Positions 18,122-27,087 of a DNA stretch of 64,000 nucleotides are shown here, piece by piece. The number at the start of each line of letters is the position of its first letter. Positions within the stretch are counted from its first letter, which is position 1. A model generated the notes under the pieces. It had not been told where the DNA came from, did not search any database, and saw nothing but the letters and a program-made list of their open reading frames with translations. The position numbers and the translations under genes were made by a program. The stretch spans positions 186,001 to 250,000 of the forward strand of contig NZ_JAOWPT010000001.1 in assembly GCF_025753855.1 (NCBI RefSeq). Reading direction: 5' to 3'. This stretch comes from Mesorhizobium sp. ZC-5 (lineage in GTDB: Bacteria; Pseudomonadota; Alphaproteobacteria; Rhizobiales; Rhizobiaceae).

Positions 18122-19312
18122 ATGACTGGAACAACGCCATTTCCCCTTGTCGAGATCGCCGGGACGCCGCGCCAACGCGGGCGCATGTATGGCGAGCAGG
18201 CGCGTGAACGCATCCACCTCTCGGCCGGGCACTACACCAGCCAACTCGACCGTCTCGGCTTCGACGGAGCCAACGTGGACCGGCTGGTCACCACCTTTCT
18301 TCCCCGCATCAGGCAATGGGCGCCTGATCTGGTCGAGGAAATGGAAGGCATCGCCGAAGGTGCGAAGCTCAGCCTGACATCGATCGTTCTGGTGAATGCC
18401 CGCACGGAGGTGCTGCAGCTCGCCCGTCGCGAGGCGGGCGTCGGCGACGACGAACCGGACGGTTGCACCGGTGCTGTCATATTGCCCGAGGCGACACGCG
18501 AAGGTGCCCTGATCCACGGCCAGAACTGGGACTGGAAGGCCGAGTGCGCCGAGACATCAATCGTGCTGCGCATCCTTCGCGACGACGGCCCGGATATCCT
18601 GACATTCACCGAAGCCGGTGGCCTGGCCCGCAGCGGCTTCAACTCAGCGGGCATCGCGATCACCGCCAACTATCTCGAATGCGACCGCGATTACAGCCAG
18701 ATGGGCATACCCCTGCCCTTCATCCGTCGTCGTGCGCTCGAAGCTCAGCATTTCGCGCTCGCCCTGCGCGTTGTCGCGATCACGCCCAAATCCGGCTCCA
18801 ACAATATGATGGTCAGCACGGCCGAGGGTTATGCGGTCGACCTCGAATGCGCACCCGATGAAGCTTTTCCGATCTACCCGGCCAATGGGATGATCGTGCA
18901 TGCCAACCACTGGCAGAGCCAGGTCGCGCTGTCGAAAGTGCGGGAGACCGGGCTGGCCAGCGTGCCGGATAGCCTCTACCGCGACCATCGCGTGCTGAAG
19001 GTGCTGTCGGAGCGGCCGGGAGACATCATCGCCGATGACCTGAAGCGCGCGCTGTTCGACGATTTCGGCGCACCATTCTGCGTCTGCCGCCCACCGATCA
19101 AGAAAGAGGGCGGCAACCTGTCGGCTACAGTCGCGATGATCATCTGCGAGCCGGCGAAAGGCATCATGGAGGTCGCGCCGCTGCCCGCGCTAAACCGCAT
19201 CTTCACCCGCTACGAGCTGGCAATGGACGAAGCGGTGCTTGCCCGGGCGGCGGGAACCGGCGTCGAAGGACACGGCGAGGAAAGGGAAAAACGATGGTCC
19301 GCTTCCTCCTGA
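18122..19312 (+). CDS. C45-family (acyl-CoA:6-APA acyltransferase-like) N-terminal cysteine hydrolase
   Basis: A 396-residue enzyme of the penicillin acyltransferase fold (peptidase family C45, Ntn hydrolases), which mature by self-cleavage before a nucleophilic cysteine and act on amide bonds. The candidate nucleophile is Cys115 in DGCTGAVI, with the Gly-Cys junction seen in isopenicillin N acyltransferase. Other family blocks are GTPRQRGRMYGEQAR at the N-terminus, HGQNWDWK, and HANHWQS. There is no signal peptide, so it is cytoplasmic. ATG 18122 was chosen; ATG 18068 and ATG 18092 are in frame. It is the first gene of a peptide-type ABC operon and overlaps the next gene by 19 bases. A substrate of N-acyl amide or peptide type is inferred. 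Confidence 0.82.
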   Translation: MTGTTPFPLVEIAGTPRQRGRMYGEQARERIHLSAGHYTSQLDRLGFDGANVDRLVTTFLPRIRQWAPDLVEEMEGIAEGAKLSLTSIVLVNARTEVLQLARREAGVGDDEPDGCTGAVILPEATREGALIHGQNWDWKAECAETSIVLRILRDDGPDILTFTEAGGLARSGFNSAGIAITANYLECDRDYSQMGIPLPFIRRRALEAQHFALALRVVAITPKSGSNNMMVSTAEGYAVDLECAPDEAFPIYPANGMIVHANHWQSQVALSKVRETGLASVPDSLYRDHRVLKVLSERPGDIIADDLKRALFDDFGAPFCVCRPPIKKEGGNLSATVAMIICEPAKGIMEVAPLPALNRIFTRYELAMDEAVLARAAGTGVEGHGEEREKRWSASS

Positions 19313-20235
19313 CGCGGATAGCCAGTTCGATTCCGACCTTGCTGATCGTTTCGGCGACGGTCTTCATGCTGATGCGACTGATACCCGGAGATCCAGCGAC
19401 ACTCATGCTGGGGGATCTCGCGCAGCCCGGCCAGGTCGAGGCCATGCGTCGCCAAATGGGGCTGGATCAACCCATCGCCGTCCAGTTCCTGATCTGGATG
19501 GGGAATGTCCTGACAGGGGATTTCGGCCAATCGATCGCCACCCGCCAGGACGTTCTTCCCCTGATCCTCGACCGTTTCTCCGTATCGGCCACCATCGTCC
19601 TGGTGGCCGTTTTCTTTGCCGCCCTTATCGCCGTGCCCGCCGGCATGTTCGCCGCGTGGCGACAAGACCGCTTCAGCGATATCGCGGTGATCGCGATATC
19701 GACGCTGCTTCTTTCCATACCGAGTTTCTGGATGGGTCTGATGCTGCTACTGATCTTCGGCTTGCAACTCGGCTGGCTGCCGATCGTCGGTTACGTGCCC
19801 TTCAGCCGCGATTTCACCGGCGCGCTTCTTTACATCATCATGCCGGTCATCACTTTGGTACTGGTCGAATCCGGATCGATCACACGCATGGCCCGCGCCA
19901 GCACGATAGAGGTCTCACGGCTCGACTACATCACCCACGCTCGCGCCAAGGGCCTGTCGGAATCGGCAGTCATGTGGAGGCATGCCTTCAAGAACGCCTT
20001 CGCGCCCACCTGGACGCTGATCGGGCTTATTCTCGGCAGCCTGCTGGCCAACATAGCGGTGATCGAAACCGTGTTCACCATCCCCGGCCTCGGCCGGCTG
20101 CTGATCGATGGCATCTATGCGCGCGACTATCCTGTGGTGCAGGGTTGCATGCTGTTCATCGCTTTCATCTATGTCGTCGTGAACCTGATCGTTGATCTTA
20201 TATATCCGCTTCTCGACCCAAGGGTGACGGCATGA
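19294..20235 (+). CDS. Peptide/nickel-type ABC transporter permease (DppB-like)
   Basis: A 313-residue inner-membrane permease with six hydrophobic segments. It has the DppB N-terminal pattern SIPTLLIVSATVFMLMRLIPGDP, the EAA loop containing DYITHARAKGLSESAVMWRHAFKNA, and the C-terminal VVNLIVDLIYPLLDPR. ATG 19294 lies within the end of the C45 gene, and the stop overlaps the next permease start. It pairs with the DppC-like protein and is served by a binding protein encoded on the opposite strand at 25492-27051. Confidence 0.92.
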   Translation: MVRFLLTRIASSIPTLLIVSATVFMLMRLIPGDPATLMLGDLAQPGQVEAMRRQMGLDQPIAVQFLIWMGNVLTGDFGQSIATRQDVLPLILDRFSVSATIVLVAVFFAALIAVPAGMFAAWRQDRFSDIAVIAISTLLLSIPSFWMGLMLLLIFGLQLGWLPIVGYVPFSRDFTGALLYIIMPVITLVLVESGSITRMARASTIEVSRLDYITHARAKGLSESAVMWRHAFKNAFAPTWTLIGLILGSLLANIAVIETVFTIPGLGRLLIDGIYARDYPVVQGCMLFIAFIYVVVNLIVDLIYPLLDPRVTA

Positions 20236-21065
20236 TCGCCCGCGCTCTCGGCCTGCCGCGGCTTCGTTTCAACGGACTATTCGGCGGCGCCATGGTGGCA
20301 CTGCTGGTCCTGGTCGCGATCATCGGGCCATGGCTGGCGCCTTACGATCCGCTGAAACTCGACCTGATGGCGCGGCTGCAAGCGCCTTCCGCAATGCATG
20401 TGCTTGGCACAGACGAGTTCGGACGCGATATCCTGAGCCGGCTGATTTACGGAGCCCGCACCAGCGCCTGGATCGCTTTCAGCACGGTCGCCTTCGCGAT
20501 CGTGCTGGGCGTTGTCTTCGGCGTACTGGCCGGCTTCCTGCGCGGCTGGACCGACCGCATTCTGATGATGTTCAACGATGCCTTCCTGGCGTTTCCCGGG
20601 CTGCTGCTGGCTCTTGGCTTCATGGCCGTGTTCGGTGCGAGCCGCAACGGCATCATCGTCGCGCTGGGGCTTGCCTACATGCCGGTCGTCGTACGCGTAG
20701 TGCGCGGCACGGTGATGTCGATCCGCGAACGAGAGTTCGTCGAGGCGTCGCGCGTCATGGGCAACAGCGAGATCGTTACCATGATGCGCCATGTGCTGCC
20801 CAACTGCATCGCTCCCATAACGGTGCTGGCGACAACCATGTTCGGCTGGATCATACTGTCCGAAAGCGCATTGAGTTTCCTCGGGCTAGGCGTGCCGCCG
20901 CCGGCGCCCAGTTGGGGCAACATGCTGTCCACGGCACGGCCCTATATCAGCCAGGCGCCGCACCTCATCATCCTGCCGGGCCTGTGCATTTCCGTGACGC
21001 TGCTTGCCGTCAACATGCTGGGCGACGCGGTTCGCGACTGGCTCGATCCCAAGATGCAGGACTGA
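20232..21065 (+). CDS. Peptide/nickel-type ABC transporter permease (DppC-like)
   Basis: A 277-residue inner-membrane protein. It has the DppC hallmark HVLGTDEFGRDILSRLIYGA near residue 55, the EAA loop REREFVEASRVMGNSEIVTMMRHVLPN and the block LSFLGLGVPPPAPSWGNML. ATG 20232 overlaps the upstream stop as ATGA. The ATPase gene begins four bases after its stop. Partner of the DppB-like permease. Confidence 0.93.
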   Translation: MIARALGLPRLRFNGLFGGAMVALLVLVAIIGPWLAPYDPLKLDLMARLQAPSAMHVLGTDEFGRDILSRLIYGARTSAWIAFSTVAFAIVLGVVFGVLAGFLRGWTDRILMMFNDAFLAFPGLLLALGFMAVFGASRNGIIVALGLAYMPVVVRVVRGTVMSIREREFVEASRVMGNSEIVTMMRHVLPNCIAPITVLATTMFGWIILSESALSFLGLGVPPPAPSWGNMLSTARPYISQAPHLIILPGLCISVTLLAVNMLGDAVRDWLDPKMQD

Positions 21066-21069
21066 CACG

Positions 21070-22725
21070 ATGACAGGTGAGCAGGCCCCGGTTCTTTCTG
21101 TGAAAAACCTGTCGGTGGCGGTCGGCCAGTCCGGCGCCAAGGTGGTGGACGGTCTCAGCTTCGACATCCCCGCCGGCGAGATGCTTGCGCTGGTCGGCGA
21201 ATCCGGCTCAGGCAAGACCATGGCAGCGCGCTCGGTCCTCGGTCTGCTGCCTACCGCGCTCAAGGTGACGCCCGACAGCAGCATCCGCTTTCGGGGCCGC
21301 GAACTGACGACACTGCCAGCCCCTGCCATGCGGAGCATACGCGGCGCTGAAATCGGCATGGTGTTCCAGGAGCCGATGGTTTCCCTCAATCCGTCGATGA
21401 CCATCGGCCAGCAGATGGCGGAAGGGCTGTTGCTGCACCAGCGGCTCGGCAAGGCCGAGATTCGCGATCGTAGCTTCGACATGCTGAAGCGCATCCGCAT
21501 CGAGGATCCGGAGCGCTGCCTCGCTGCCTATCCGCACGAATTCTCGGGAGGCATGCGCCAGCGCATCATGCTTGCCTCGGTGATGCTGCTGAAGCCCGCT
21601 CTGCTGATCGCAGATGAGCCCACCACGGCGCTTGACACGCTGATCCAGCGCGACGTTCTCGATCTGATGGTGGAGCTCACCCGCGAGAACAATACTTCCG
21701 TCCTGCTTATCAGTCACGACCTCGGCATGGTCTCGCATTATGTTCGCAATGTCGTCGTCATGCACAAGGGCACGGCTGTCGAACAGGGCAACAGCACAAC
21801 GGTGCTGCGTTCGCCCAAGGATGAATACACAAAACGGCTGGTCGACGCACTGCCGCGCCGCAGCGCCGGCGGCATTCGGTCCGACGCGGCACTGGAACCC
21901 CTGATCGAGCTCAAGGATGTTGTGATCGACTATCCTGGGCGCAGCCGCCTTTTCGGAAAGACCGCAGCCAAGCGTGCCGTCCACGGCGTCGACCTGACCA
22001 TCGGATGCGGCGAGACACTGGCGCTGGTCGGGGCCTCCGGCTCTGGCAAGACGACGCTCGGCCGCGCCATCGTTGGCCTGGTCACGCCGACGGAAGGCAC
22101 GATCCGGTTTCGCGGTGGCGCGATCTCGCGCAAACGCGATGCGGAAGGCCGGGCACAGCGCCGAAACGTCCAGATCGTTTTCCAGGACCCGTATTCTTCC
22201 CTCGACCCGCGCCAACGCATTGCTGATATCGTAGCAGAGCCCCTCAAGCTCGATCCGACCCTGGATGCCGCGAAACGGCGCGATCGTGTCAGCGAGGTCT
22301 TCGCCGAAGTCGGGCTCGGCCCCGAATTCGCGCGCCGCCTGCCGCACCAATTGTCGGGAGGCCAGCGACAGCGCGTGGCGATTGCCCGCGCCATCGTAAG
22401 CCGGCCAGCATTCGTCGTCGCCGACGAACCGGTCTCCGCACTCGACATGACGGTCCAGAAACAGATACTGAAGCTGATCCGCGAACTGCAGGCGCGCCAT
22501 GGGTTTGCCTGCCTGTTCGTTTCCCACGATCTGGGAGCGGTGGAGCAGGTCGCCGACCGGGTCGCCGTGATGGAAAACGGACGCATTGTCGAGATCGGCT
22601 CGCGCGACGACGTTTTCGATCGGCCGCGCCACGAATATACCCGCCGCCTGCTCGACGCAGCGATGCTGCTTGACCGGACCTTGTCCGGCAGCGCAGCGGA
22701 ACCAAAGCGGGCCGCCAATTCATGA
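21070..22725 (+). CDS. Fused dual ATP-binding protein of peptide-type ABC transporter (DppD-DppF fusion)
   Basis: A single 551-residue chain holding two complete ATPase domains, instead of separate DppD and DppF. Domain 1 has Walker A GESGSGKT, signature FSGGMRQR and Walker [13 protein letters not shown]. Domain 2 (from about residue 275) has Walker A GASGSGKT, signature [15 protein letters not shown] and Walker B FVVADEPVSALD. The linker is about 20 residues. The start ATG 21070 follows the permease stop by four bases; the open frame upstream lies in the permease gene. Both nucleotide sites look intact. Confidence 0.93.
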   Translation: MTGEQAPVLSVKNLSVAVGQSGAKVVDGLSFDIPAGEMLALVGESGSGKTMAARSVLGLLPTALKVTPDSSIRFRGRELTTLPAPAMRSIRGAEIGMVFQEPMVSLNPSMTIGQQMAEGLLLHQRLGKAEIRDRSFDMLKRIRIEDPERCLAAYPHEFSGGMRQRIMLASVMLLKPALLIADEPTTALDTLIQRDVLDLMVELTRENNTSVLLISHDLGMVSHYVRNVVVMHKGTAVEQGNSTTVLRSPKDEYTKRLVDALPRRSAGGIRSDAALEPLIELKDVVIDYPGRSRLFGKTAAKRAVHGVDLTIGCGETLALVGASGSGKTTLGRAIVGLVTPTEGTIRFRGGAISRKRDAEGRAQRRNVQIVFQDPYSSLDPRQRIADIVAEPLKLDPTLDAAKRRDRVSEVFAEVGLGPEFARRLPHQLSGGQRQRVAIARAIVSRPAFVVADEPVSALDMTVQKQILKLIRELQARHGFACLFVSHDLGAVEQVADRVAVMENGRIVEIGSRDDVFDRPRHEYTRRLLDAAMLLDRTLSGSAAEPKRAANS

Positions 22726-22732
22726 GCCGGCA

Positions 22733-23596
22733 TTGAACGTTCAAGTGGAACGGTCACCCCGCAAGCTGGGTTTCTACGACCTCGGCGCGACGCCCTATTT
22801 TGCCAGCCGAATGGATCAGCGGCTCTCTTATTGCCTTTATGTGCCGCGCGACTATCAGCAAGACGGCTGCGAGCAACTCGATCTCGTCGTCATCGTTCAC
22901 GGCACGGCGCGCTGGGCGGAACAATACCGGAATGGATTTGCCGATTTCGCGGAGCAGCAGCGCGCGATCATTCTCGTGCCGCTTTTTGCCGCCGGCATGA
23001 CCGACCCAGGCGAGCTTTCAAGCTACAAGCTGATGCGCTCCGGCGGAATCGCCTACGATCTTGTCTTGCTGGATATGGTCGACGAGGTGAACGAGCGCTA
23101 TCGGCTCCGCTCCGACCGCTTCCTGATCCATGGCTTCTCGGGCGGTGGACACTTTTCCCACCGGTTCCTCTATCTACATCCGGAGCGGTTGTTGGGCGTA
23201 TCAATCGGGGCGCCGGGCATTGTCACCCTGCTCGACGGCCAACATGATTTCTGGGTCGGCATCCGCAATTTCAGCAGTGTTTTCGGCAAGGACATCGACA
23301 TCGCCGCGATGCGAGAAATTCCCGTACACATGGTGATCGGTTCGGAAGACACCGAGACCTGGGAGATCAGGCTCACGCCGGAGGATTCCTGGTGGATGGA
23401 TGGCGCCGAACGGCTTGCCGAAACAAACCGGCTGCAGCGTATGGCGGCCTTGCGTGAAAACCTCGAATCCCATTCTATCGCGGTTCGGCAGGATATCGTA
23501 CCGGGTGTGGGTCATGACGGCAGGGCCATGCTTGCGGCGGTCCAGACCTGGTTTGGCGAAATCCTTGCAGCGGAAAGGCGAAAGCGGCAGCCATGA
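22733..23596 (+). CDS. Alpha/beta hydrolase (esterase/depolymerase-like), paralogue of 27088-27939
   Basis: About 287 residues with the nucleophile elbow GFSGG (Ser near residue 136) after LIHGF, a likely acid in VIGSEDTETW and a likely catalytic histidine in GVGHDGRAM. LVVIVHGTAR supplies the oxyanion-hole region. There is no clear signal peptide. I chose TTG 22733, seven bases after the ATPase stop; a GTG at 22745 is the alternative, and no ATG is suitably placed. It closely resembles the hydrolase encoded on the other strand, e.g. HFSHRFLYLHPERL against HFTHRFLYLHPERL. It probably hydrolyses an ester or amide of the imported compound. Confidence 0.75.
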   Translation: MNVQVERSPRKLGFYDLGATPYFASRMDQRLSYCLYVPRDYQQDGCEQLDLVVIVHGTARWAEQYRNGFADFAEQQRAIILVPLFAAGMTDPGELSSYKLMRSGGIAYDLVLLDMVDEVNERYRLRSDRFLIHGFSGGGHFSHRFLYLHPERLLGVSIGAPGIVTLLDGQHDFWVGIRNFSSVFGKDIDIAAMREIPVHMVIGSEDTETWEIRLTPEDSWWMDGAERLAETNRLQRMAALRENLESHSIAVRQDIVPGVGHDGRAMLAAVQTWFGEILAAERRKRQP

Positions 23597-24330
23597 GGGC
23601 GCTTGGACGCATCATCGAAATCTGGCGCTATCCGGTCAGTTCCATGGGCGGGGAACGCCTGGAGGAATCCCCGCTTGATGCCCGCGGCATCGAACATGAC
23701 CGCATCTGGGGGGTGATCGAGCGCGAAAACGGCGAGGTGGCGGCGCCGGAGAAACGCAAGCATTGGCGTCCGTTGCCGAATCTTTTTTCACGCATGGTGG
23801 CGGCGGAACCTGACGTGGGAAAAGGCGATGGCACCTGGTACCCCGTCTCGTCGCCGCAAGCGCAGGACCTGGCAACCCGCTTTCTCGGATTTCCGGCGGC
23901 ATTGCGTCCTCACACGGCCTACGGAACCGAAAGTGAGGGCAAGGTAGCGCCGCGTTATGAACGGGCCGACATTCACCTTCTGACCACCGCCTCGATGCGC
24001 ATGCTCGCCTCGCTGCTGCCCGACCCCGCCGAGGTCGACCGGCGGCGTTTTCGGCCGAGCATCGTGGTCGACACCGTGCCAGGCCTCGAAGGCTTCGTTG
24101 AGCACGAGATCGTCGGGAAGAAGCTAGCGGTCGGCAACGCAACAATCACGATTTCCGAACCCTGCGCGCGGTGCAGCTTCACGGCACTGGCACAGGGAAA
24201 TCTTTCGTTCGAACCGGCCGTCCTCCACAAGATCTCGCAGCATGGGAAAGGCGGCTTCGGTGTCCTCTGCAAGATCGAAACGCCGGCGGTCATCCGCGTG
24301 GGCGATGCAGTCACCCTTGTCGAGGCGTAA
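23593..24330 (+). CDS. MOSC domain-containing protein
   Basis: A 245-residue cytoplasmic protein with the N-terminal beta-barrel (IIEIWRYPVSSMGGERLEE) and a MOSC domain with the conserved cysteine block EPCARCSFTAL near residue 193, preceded by RRFRPSIVVDT. MOSC proteins bind a sulfurated molybdenum cofactor, as in mARC and YcbX, and can reduce N-hydroxylated compounds or carry sulfur. There is no fused ferredoxin domain, so an electron donor would have to come from elsewhere. ATG 23593 overlaps the hydrolase stop as ATGA. The last 20 bases overlap the end of the convergent C45 gene. Confidence 0.82.
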   Translation: MRALGRIIEIWRYPVSSMGGERLEESPLDARGIEHDRIWGVIERENGEVAAPEKRKHWRPLPNLFSRMVAAEPDVGKGDGTWYPVSSPQAQDLATRFLGFPAALRPHTAYGTESEGKVAPRYERADIHLLTTASMRMLASLLPDPAEVDRRRFRPSIVVDTVPGLEGFVEHEIVGKKLAVGNATITISEPCARCSFTALAQGNLSFEPAVLHKISQHGKGGFGVLCKIETPAVIRVGDAVTLVEA

Positions 24331-25399
24331 GCCGCATCCAGCCTTCAATGGCCGGTGGTCCGGCGCAGACCGAAAGCGATATCGTGTCTCCGATCTCGTA
24401 GACAACTGCGCCAATCGTCATTGATTCCGTGATCGGGTCTTCCAGGCCGGGCACGATGGAAACGGCTCCATCGGCACGGCAAGCCGAAAGTGCGGATTTC
24501 ACGATCTCCGCGTCAACCGCCAGGGCCGCATCTGCAGACAAATCGGCCACGAGACTCGCGAGCCTCCCGCGCGAATTCTCGCTGCCGGAGAGATTGACTC
24601 CGGGGAAGAGGCTGTCCCTGCTCTTGAGCGGGTGGTTCGTGTGAAGAGAACGACCGCTGTCGACATCAAGTTCAACCGCACCACCTGCCGAACACTCCAG
24701 CGTCTTTATCCCGTACCGGTCACCAAGCTGATAATTCTGCCCGGATGCATGCGGCACCCGCCGCAGGAAATCCGCCGCATCGCCGGCATTCGATCTCGCC
24801 AGCGCGCCACGCATGGCGAAGGCGACCGGCAGTCCGGAACGGCTCACCCCAAGTTGCGACAGCGTGTTGACGCAAACGCCGATGCCCTGTCCGTTTAGTC
24901 CCATCAGGCCGATCATGCCGGCCGAGGTGAAAACCAGCGTTTCGTGTCCGTCATCGGCCGCGATCCGTAGCAGGGCTTGTGCGCCATCGTGCCAACGCGG
25001 CAGATCCATCGTCTGCCCGACAAGAGTCGGCCTGCCTCCGGCCGGCGCAATCGCCAGACTGCTGCAATGACCGTCGCCCGTCGATTTGGAAAACCACCAC
25101 TCCTCGTCCATGAGTTGCAATGCATAGGCGGTTTCCTCGGCAATTGTCGCGCCTTCGGCGATGCCCGTGACCTCGTCGAGAAGGTCCGGCGTCAGGCTGG
25201 CGCTCATCGCCCGGAAATTCGTCGCCCCCAGAAAACGCGAGAGAAAAACCGCCGGCGGCTCGCCATAGGCCTCGCCGATCGCCTGGTGCCAGCGCGCGAT
25301 CTTTTCGCCTATGACGATGCGGAGCGCTTCGCCGTGAACGCGGCCGCGCTCCCGGGCACCAGTGGGGCAATCGACAATAGGCATGGAGTCCGTCCGCAT
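24311..25399 (-). CDS. C45-family N-terminal cysteine hydrolase, second copy
   Basis: A 362-residue member of the same family as 18122-19312, but clearly divergent. The candidate nucleophile is Cys112 in DGHCSSLAIAP; the residue before it is His instead of the usual Gly or Asp, which may matter for self-cleavage. Other blocks are GARERGRVHGEALR, VGQTMDLPRWHDG and HTNHPLKS. ATG 25399 has AAGGAGG upstream; the longer frame to 25468 is not needed. It follows the binding-protein gene across a terminator-like hairpin. It probably acts on the same class of amide substrate as the first copy. Confidence 0.8.
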   Translation of the reverse strand: MRTDSMPIVDCPTGARERGRVHGEALRIVIGEKIARWHQAIGEAYGEPPAVFLSRFLGATNFRAMSASLTPDLLDEVTGIAEGATIAEETAYALQLMDEEWWFSKSTGDGHCSSLAIAPAGGRPTLVGQTMDLPRWHDGAQALLRIAADDGHETLVFTSAGMIGLMGLNGQGIGVCVNTLSQLGVSRSGLPVAFAMRGALARSNAGDAADFLRRVPHASGQNYQLGDRYGIKTLECSAGGAVELDVDSGRSLHTNHPLKSRDSLFPGVNLSGSENSRGRLASLVADLSADAALAVDAEIVKSALSACRADGAVSIVPGLEDPITESMTIGAVVYEIGDTISLSVCAGPPAIEGWMRLTPRQG

Positions 25400-25443
25400 G
25401 TGACCTCCTTCAACGGCTATGCGAGCGCTGGGGTTCAACGAAA

Positions 25444-25463
25444 AGGGCGGGAACACCCGCCCT
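25444..25463 (-). terminator. Terminator-like hairpin after peptide-binding protein gene
   Basis: On the minus strand AGGGCGGG and CCCGCCCT form a perfect 8-base stem with a 4-base loop, followed by TTTCG. It lies 28 bases beyond the stop of the binding-protein gene and before the C45 gene, so it may reduce read-through and favour binding-protein mRNA. Confidence 0.7.
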
Positions 25464-25491
25464 CGCACTGTTCCAATGGAGTGGGCTCTGT

Positions 25492-27051
25492 CTATTTTTT
25501 CTTGACGCCCCAGGCCCGCGTTTTTTCACCGGGCCACACATTGTAGCCTTCAATGTTCGGTCCGACAGCATCGGTGACTGCTTCATAGTAGAGGCCGAGT
25601 ATCGGAACGTCTTGCGCCATCAACGCGTGGATCTGCTTGAACAGGCCCTTGCGCGTCTCGAAGTCGGTCGTCTTCGTCGACTGGAGGTAAAGTTCGTAGG
25701 CCTGGTCGTTTTCCCATTGGCGGGTGGGTGCCTTCTCCTTGTCGCCGATCAGGATGCCATAGGCCTGCGAGGGATCGATGCGCGCCGAGTAGCCGAACGA
25801 CTGCATCTGGAATTTGCCCGCCAGGTAGTTGTCGAGTTGGGCCGCCCAATCCAGCACTTCAAGTTCGGCGTTGATCCCAGCCGCCGCCAGCATTGCCTGC
25901 ACCAGGACCGAATTTTCGTACATGCCCTGATAGCGTGTGTTGGTCTGGATCTTGATCGTCTCCCCTTTGTAGCCGGCTTCAGCCAGCAGTTTCTTGGCTG
26001 CCTCGATGTCGTATTGCGGCCACTTCAGGAAGTCTTCGTCGAAAAAGGCGCTCGCTTGAGCCACGCCCGAAGGATTGAACTCGGACGTGCCGTTGGTGCG
26101 AACCGCCGCGATCTGCTTGAAATCGATGGCATGCGCGATCGCCTGGCGCATCTTCACATTCGACAAAAGCGGATCCTTGGTCTGGATAAGCAGGGGCGTG
26201 AAGGCCAGGCCTGGTATCGACAACACCTTGATGCCGCGGCCCTTTGCCTCCTCGGCACGCTGCGGTTCCAGGTTTGGCAGGACATCGATCTGGCCGGCGA
26301 AAAGGGCCGTCTCAGATGCGGCGGTGTCGGGGATGACGAGGAACTTTACCTCATCGACATAGGCTGTCCGGTCGCCGGTAAGACCGTCCATCTTTTCCTT
26401 GAGTGGCTTGTAGTCCGCGTAGCGTTCCAGCGTGAGATATTGCCCCTTCTGCCATTCCTTCAGCTTGAAGGAACCGCTGCCGATTGCGCTGTCGGCAATC
26501 CATTTTCCGTCCGCACCGACATTCTTGGGGCTGGCGATCCAGCCATTGCACTGGATATTTGCCAGCTGCGCGAGGAATAACGCGTTGGGTTCATTAATCT
26601 TGAAGACGACGGTTCGGTCATCGGGCGCTTCCACCGCCTCAACCTTGAGGCCCTGCGAACCATCGAAAAACGGATTGCAGAACCACGCTTCACCTGCCGC
26701 GACACGGCGGTCCCAGTTCCATTTGACGTCCGACGAAAGCACCGGATCGCCATTGTGGAAGGTCGCTCCTTCGCGCAACTTGAAAGTGTAGGTCTTGCCG
26801 TCTTCCGAGGTTTCCCAGGATTCGGCCAGCACCGGCCCGATCGTCAGGTCGTCGCGGAAGCCGACCAGCGTCTCGAATATGTGGTGCAGGATGGTGTCGG
26901 TGTTCGCGTCACGGTTCAAACCTTCCGTGTCGCGGATATCCGCATTGACGCGGATGTTGAGGGTACCCCCCGACTGCGCCTGTGCTTGGGCGGCAAATCC
27001 GGTCAGCAGTCCTGCCGCCAGTGCCGCCAATATCGTCGATTTCCAGTTCAT
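25492..27051 (-). CDS. Peptide/nickel-type ABC substrate-binding protein
   Basis: A 519-residue secreted protein of the SBP_bac_5 family. The signal peptide is about residues 1-26 (ILAALAAGLLTGFAAQAQAQ). Family blocks include TDTILHHIFETLVGFRDD, AESWETSEDGKTYTFKLREG and FHNGDPVLSSDVKWNWDRR. ATG 27051 with CGGAGAAAG upstream was chosen over the ATG nine codons earlier. The transporter it serves is almost certainly the DppB/C/DF system encoded in the opposite orientation at 19294-22725, because no permease is in its own unit. Unit order: hydrolase, this gene, C45 hydrolase. Confidence 0.92.
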   Translation of the reverse strand: MNWKSTILAALAAGLLTGFAAQAQAQSGGTLNIRVNADIRDTEGLNRDANTDTILHHIFETLVGFRDDLTIGPVLAESWETSEDGKTYTFKLREGATFHNGDPVLSSDVKWNWDRRVAAGEAWFCNPFFDGSQGLKVEAVEAPDDRTVVFKINEPNALFLAQLANIQCNGWIASPKNVGADGKWIADSAIGSGSFKLKEWQKGQYLTLERYADYKPLKEKMDGLTGDRTAYVDEVKFLVIPDTAASETALFAGQIDVLPNLEPQRAEEAKGRGIKVLSIPGLAFTPLLIQTKDPLLSNVKMRQAIAHAIDFKQIAAVRTNGTSEFNPSGVAQASAFFDEDFLKWPQYDIEAAKKLLAEAGYKGETIKIQTNTRYQGMYENSVLVQAMLAAAGINAELEVLDWAAQLDNYLAGKFQMQSFGYSARIDPSQAYGILIGDKEKAPTRQWENDQAYELYLQSTKTTDFETRKGLFKQIHALMAQDVPILGLYYEAVTDAVGPNIEGYNVWPGEKTRAWGVKKK

Positions 27052-27087
27052 GGCTTTCTCCGAGTGTTCCGTCCGCATTTATTTTGG

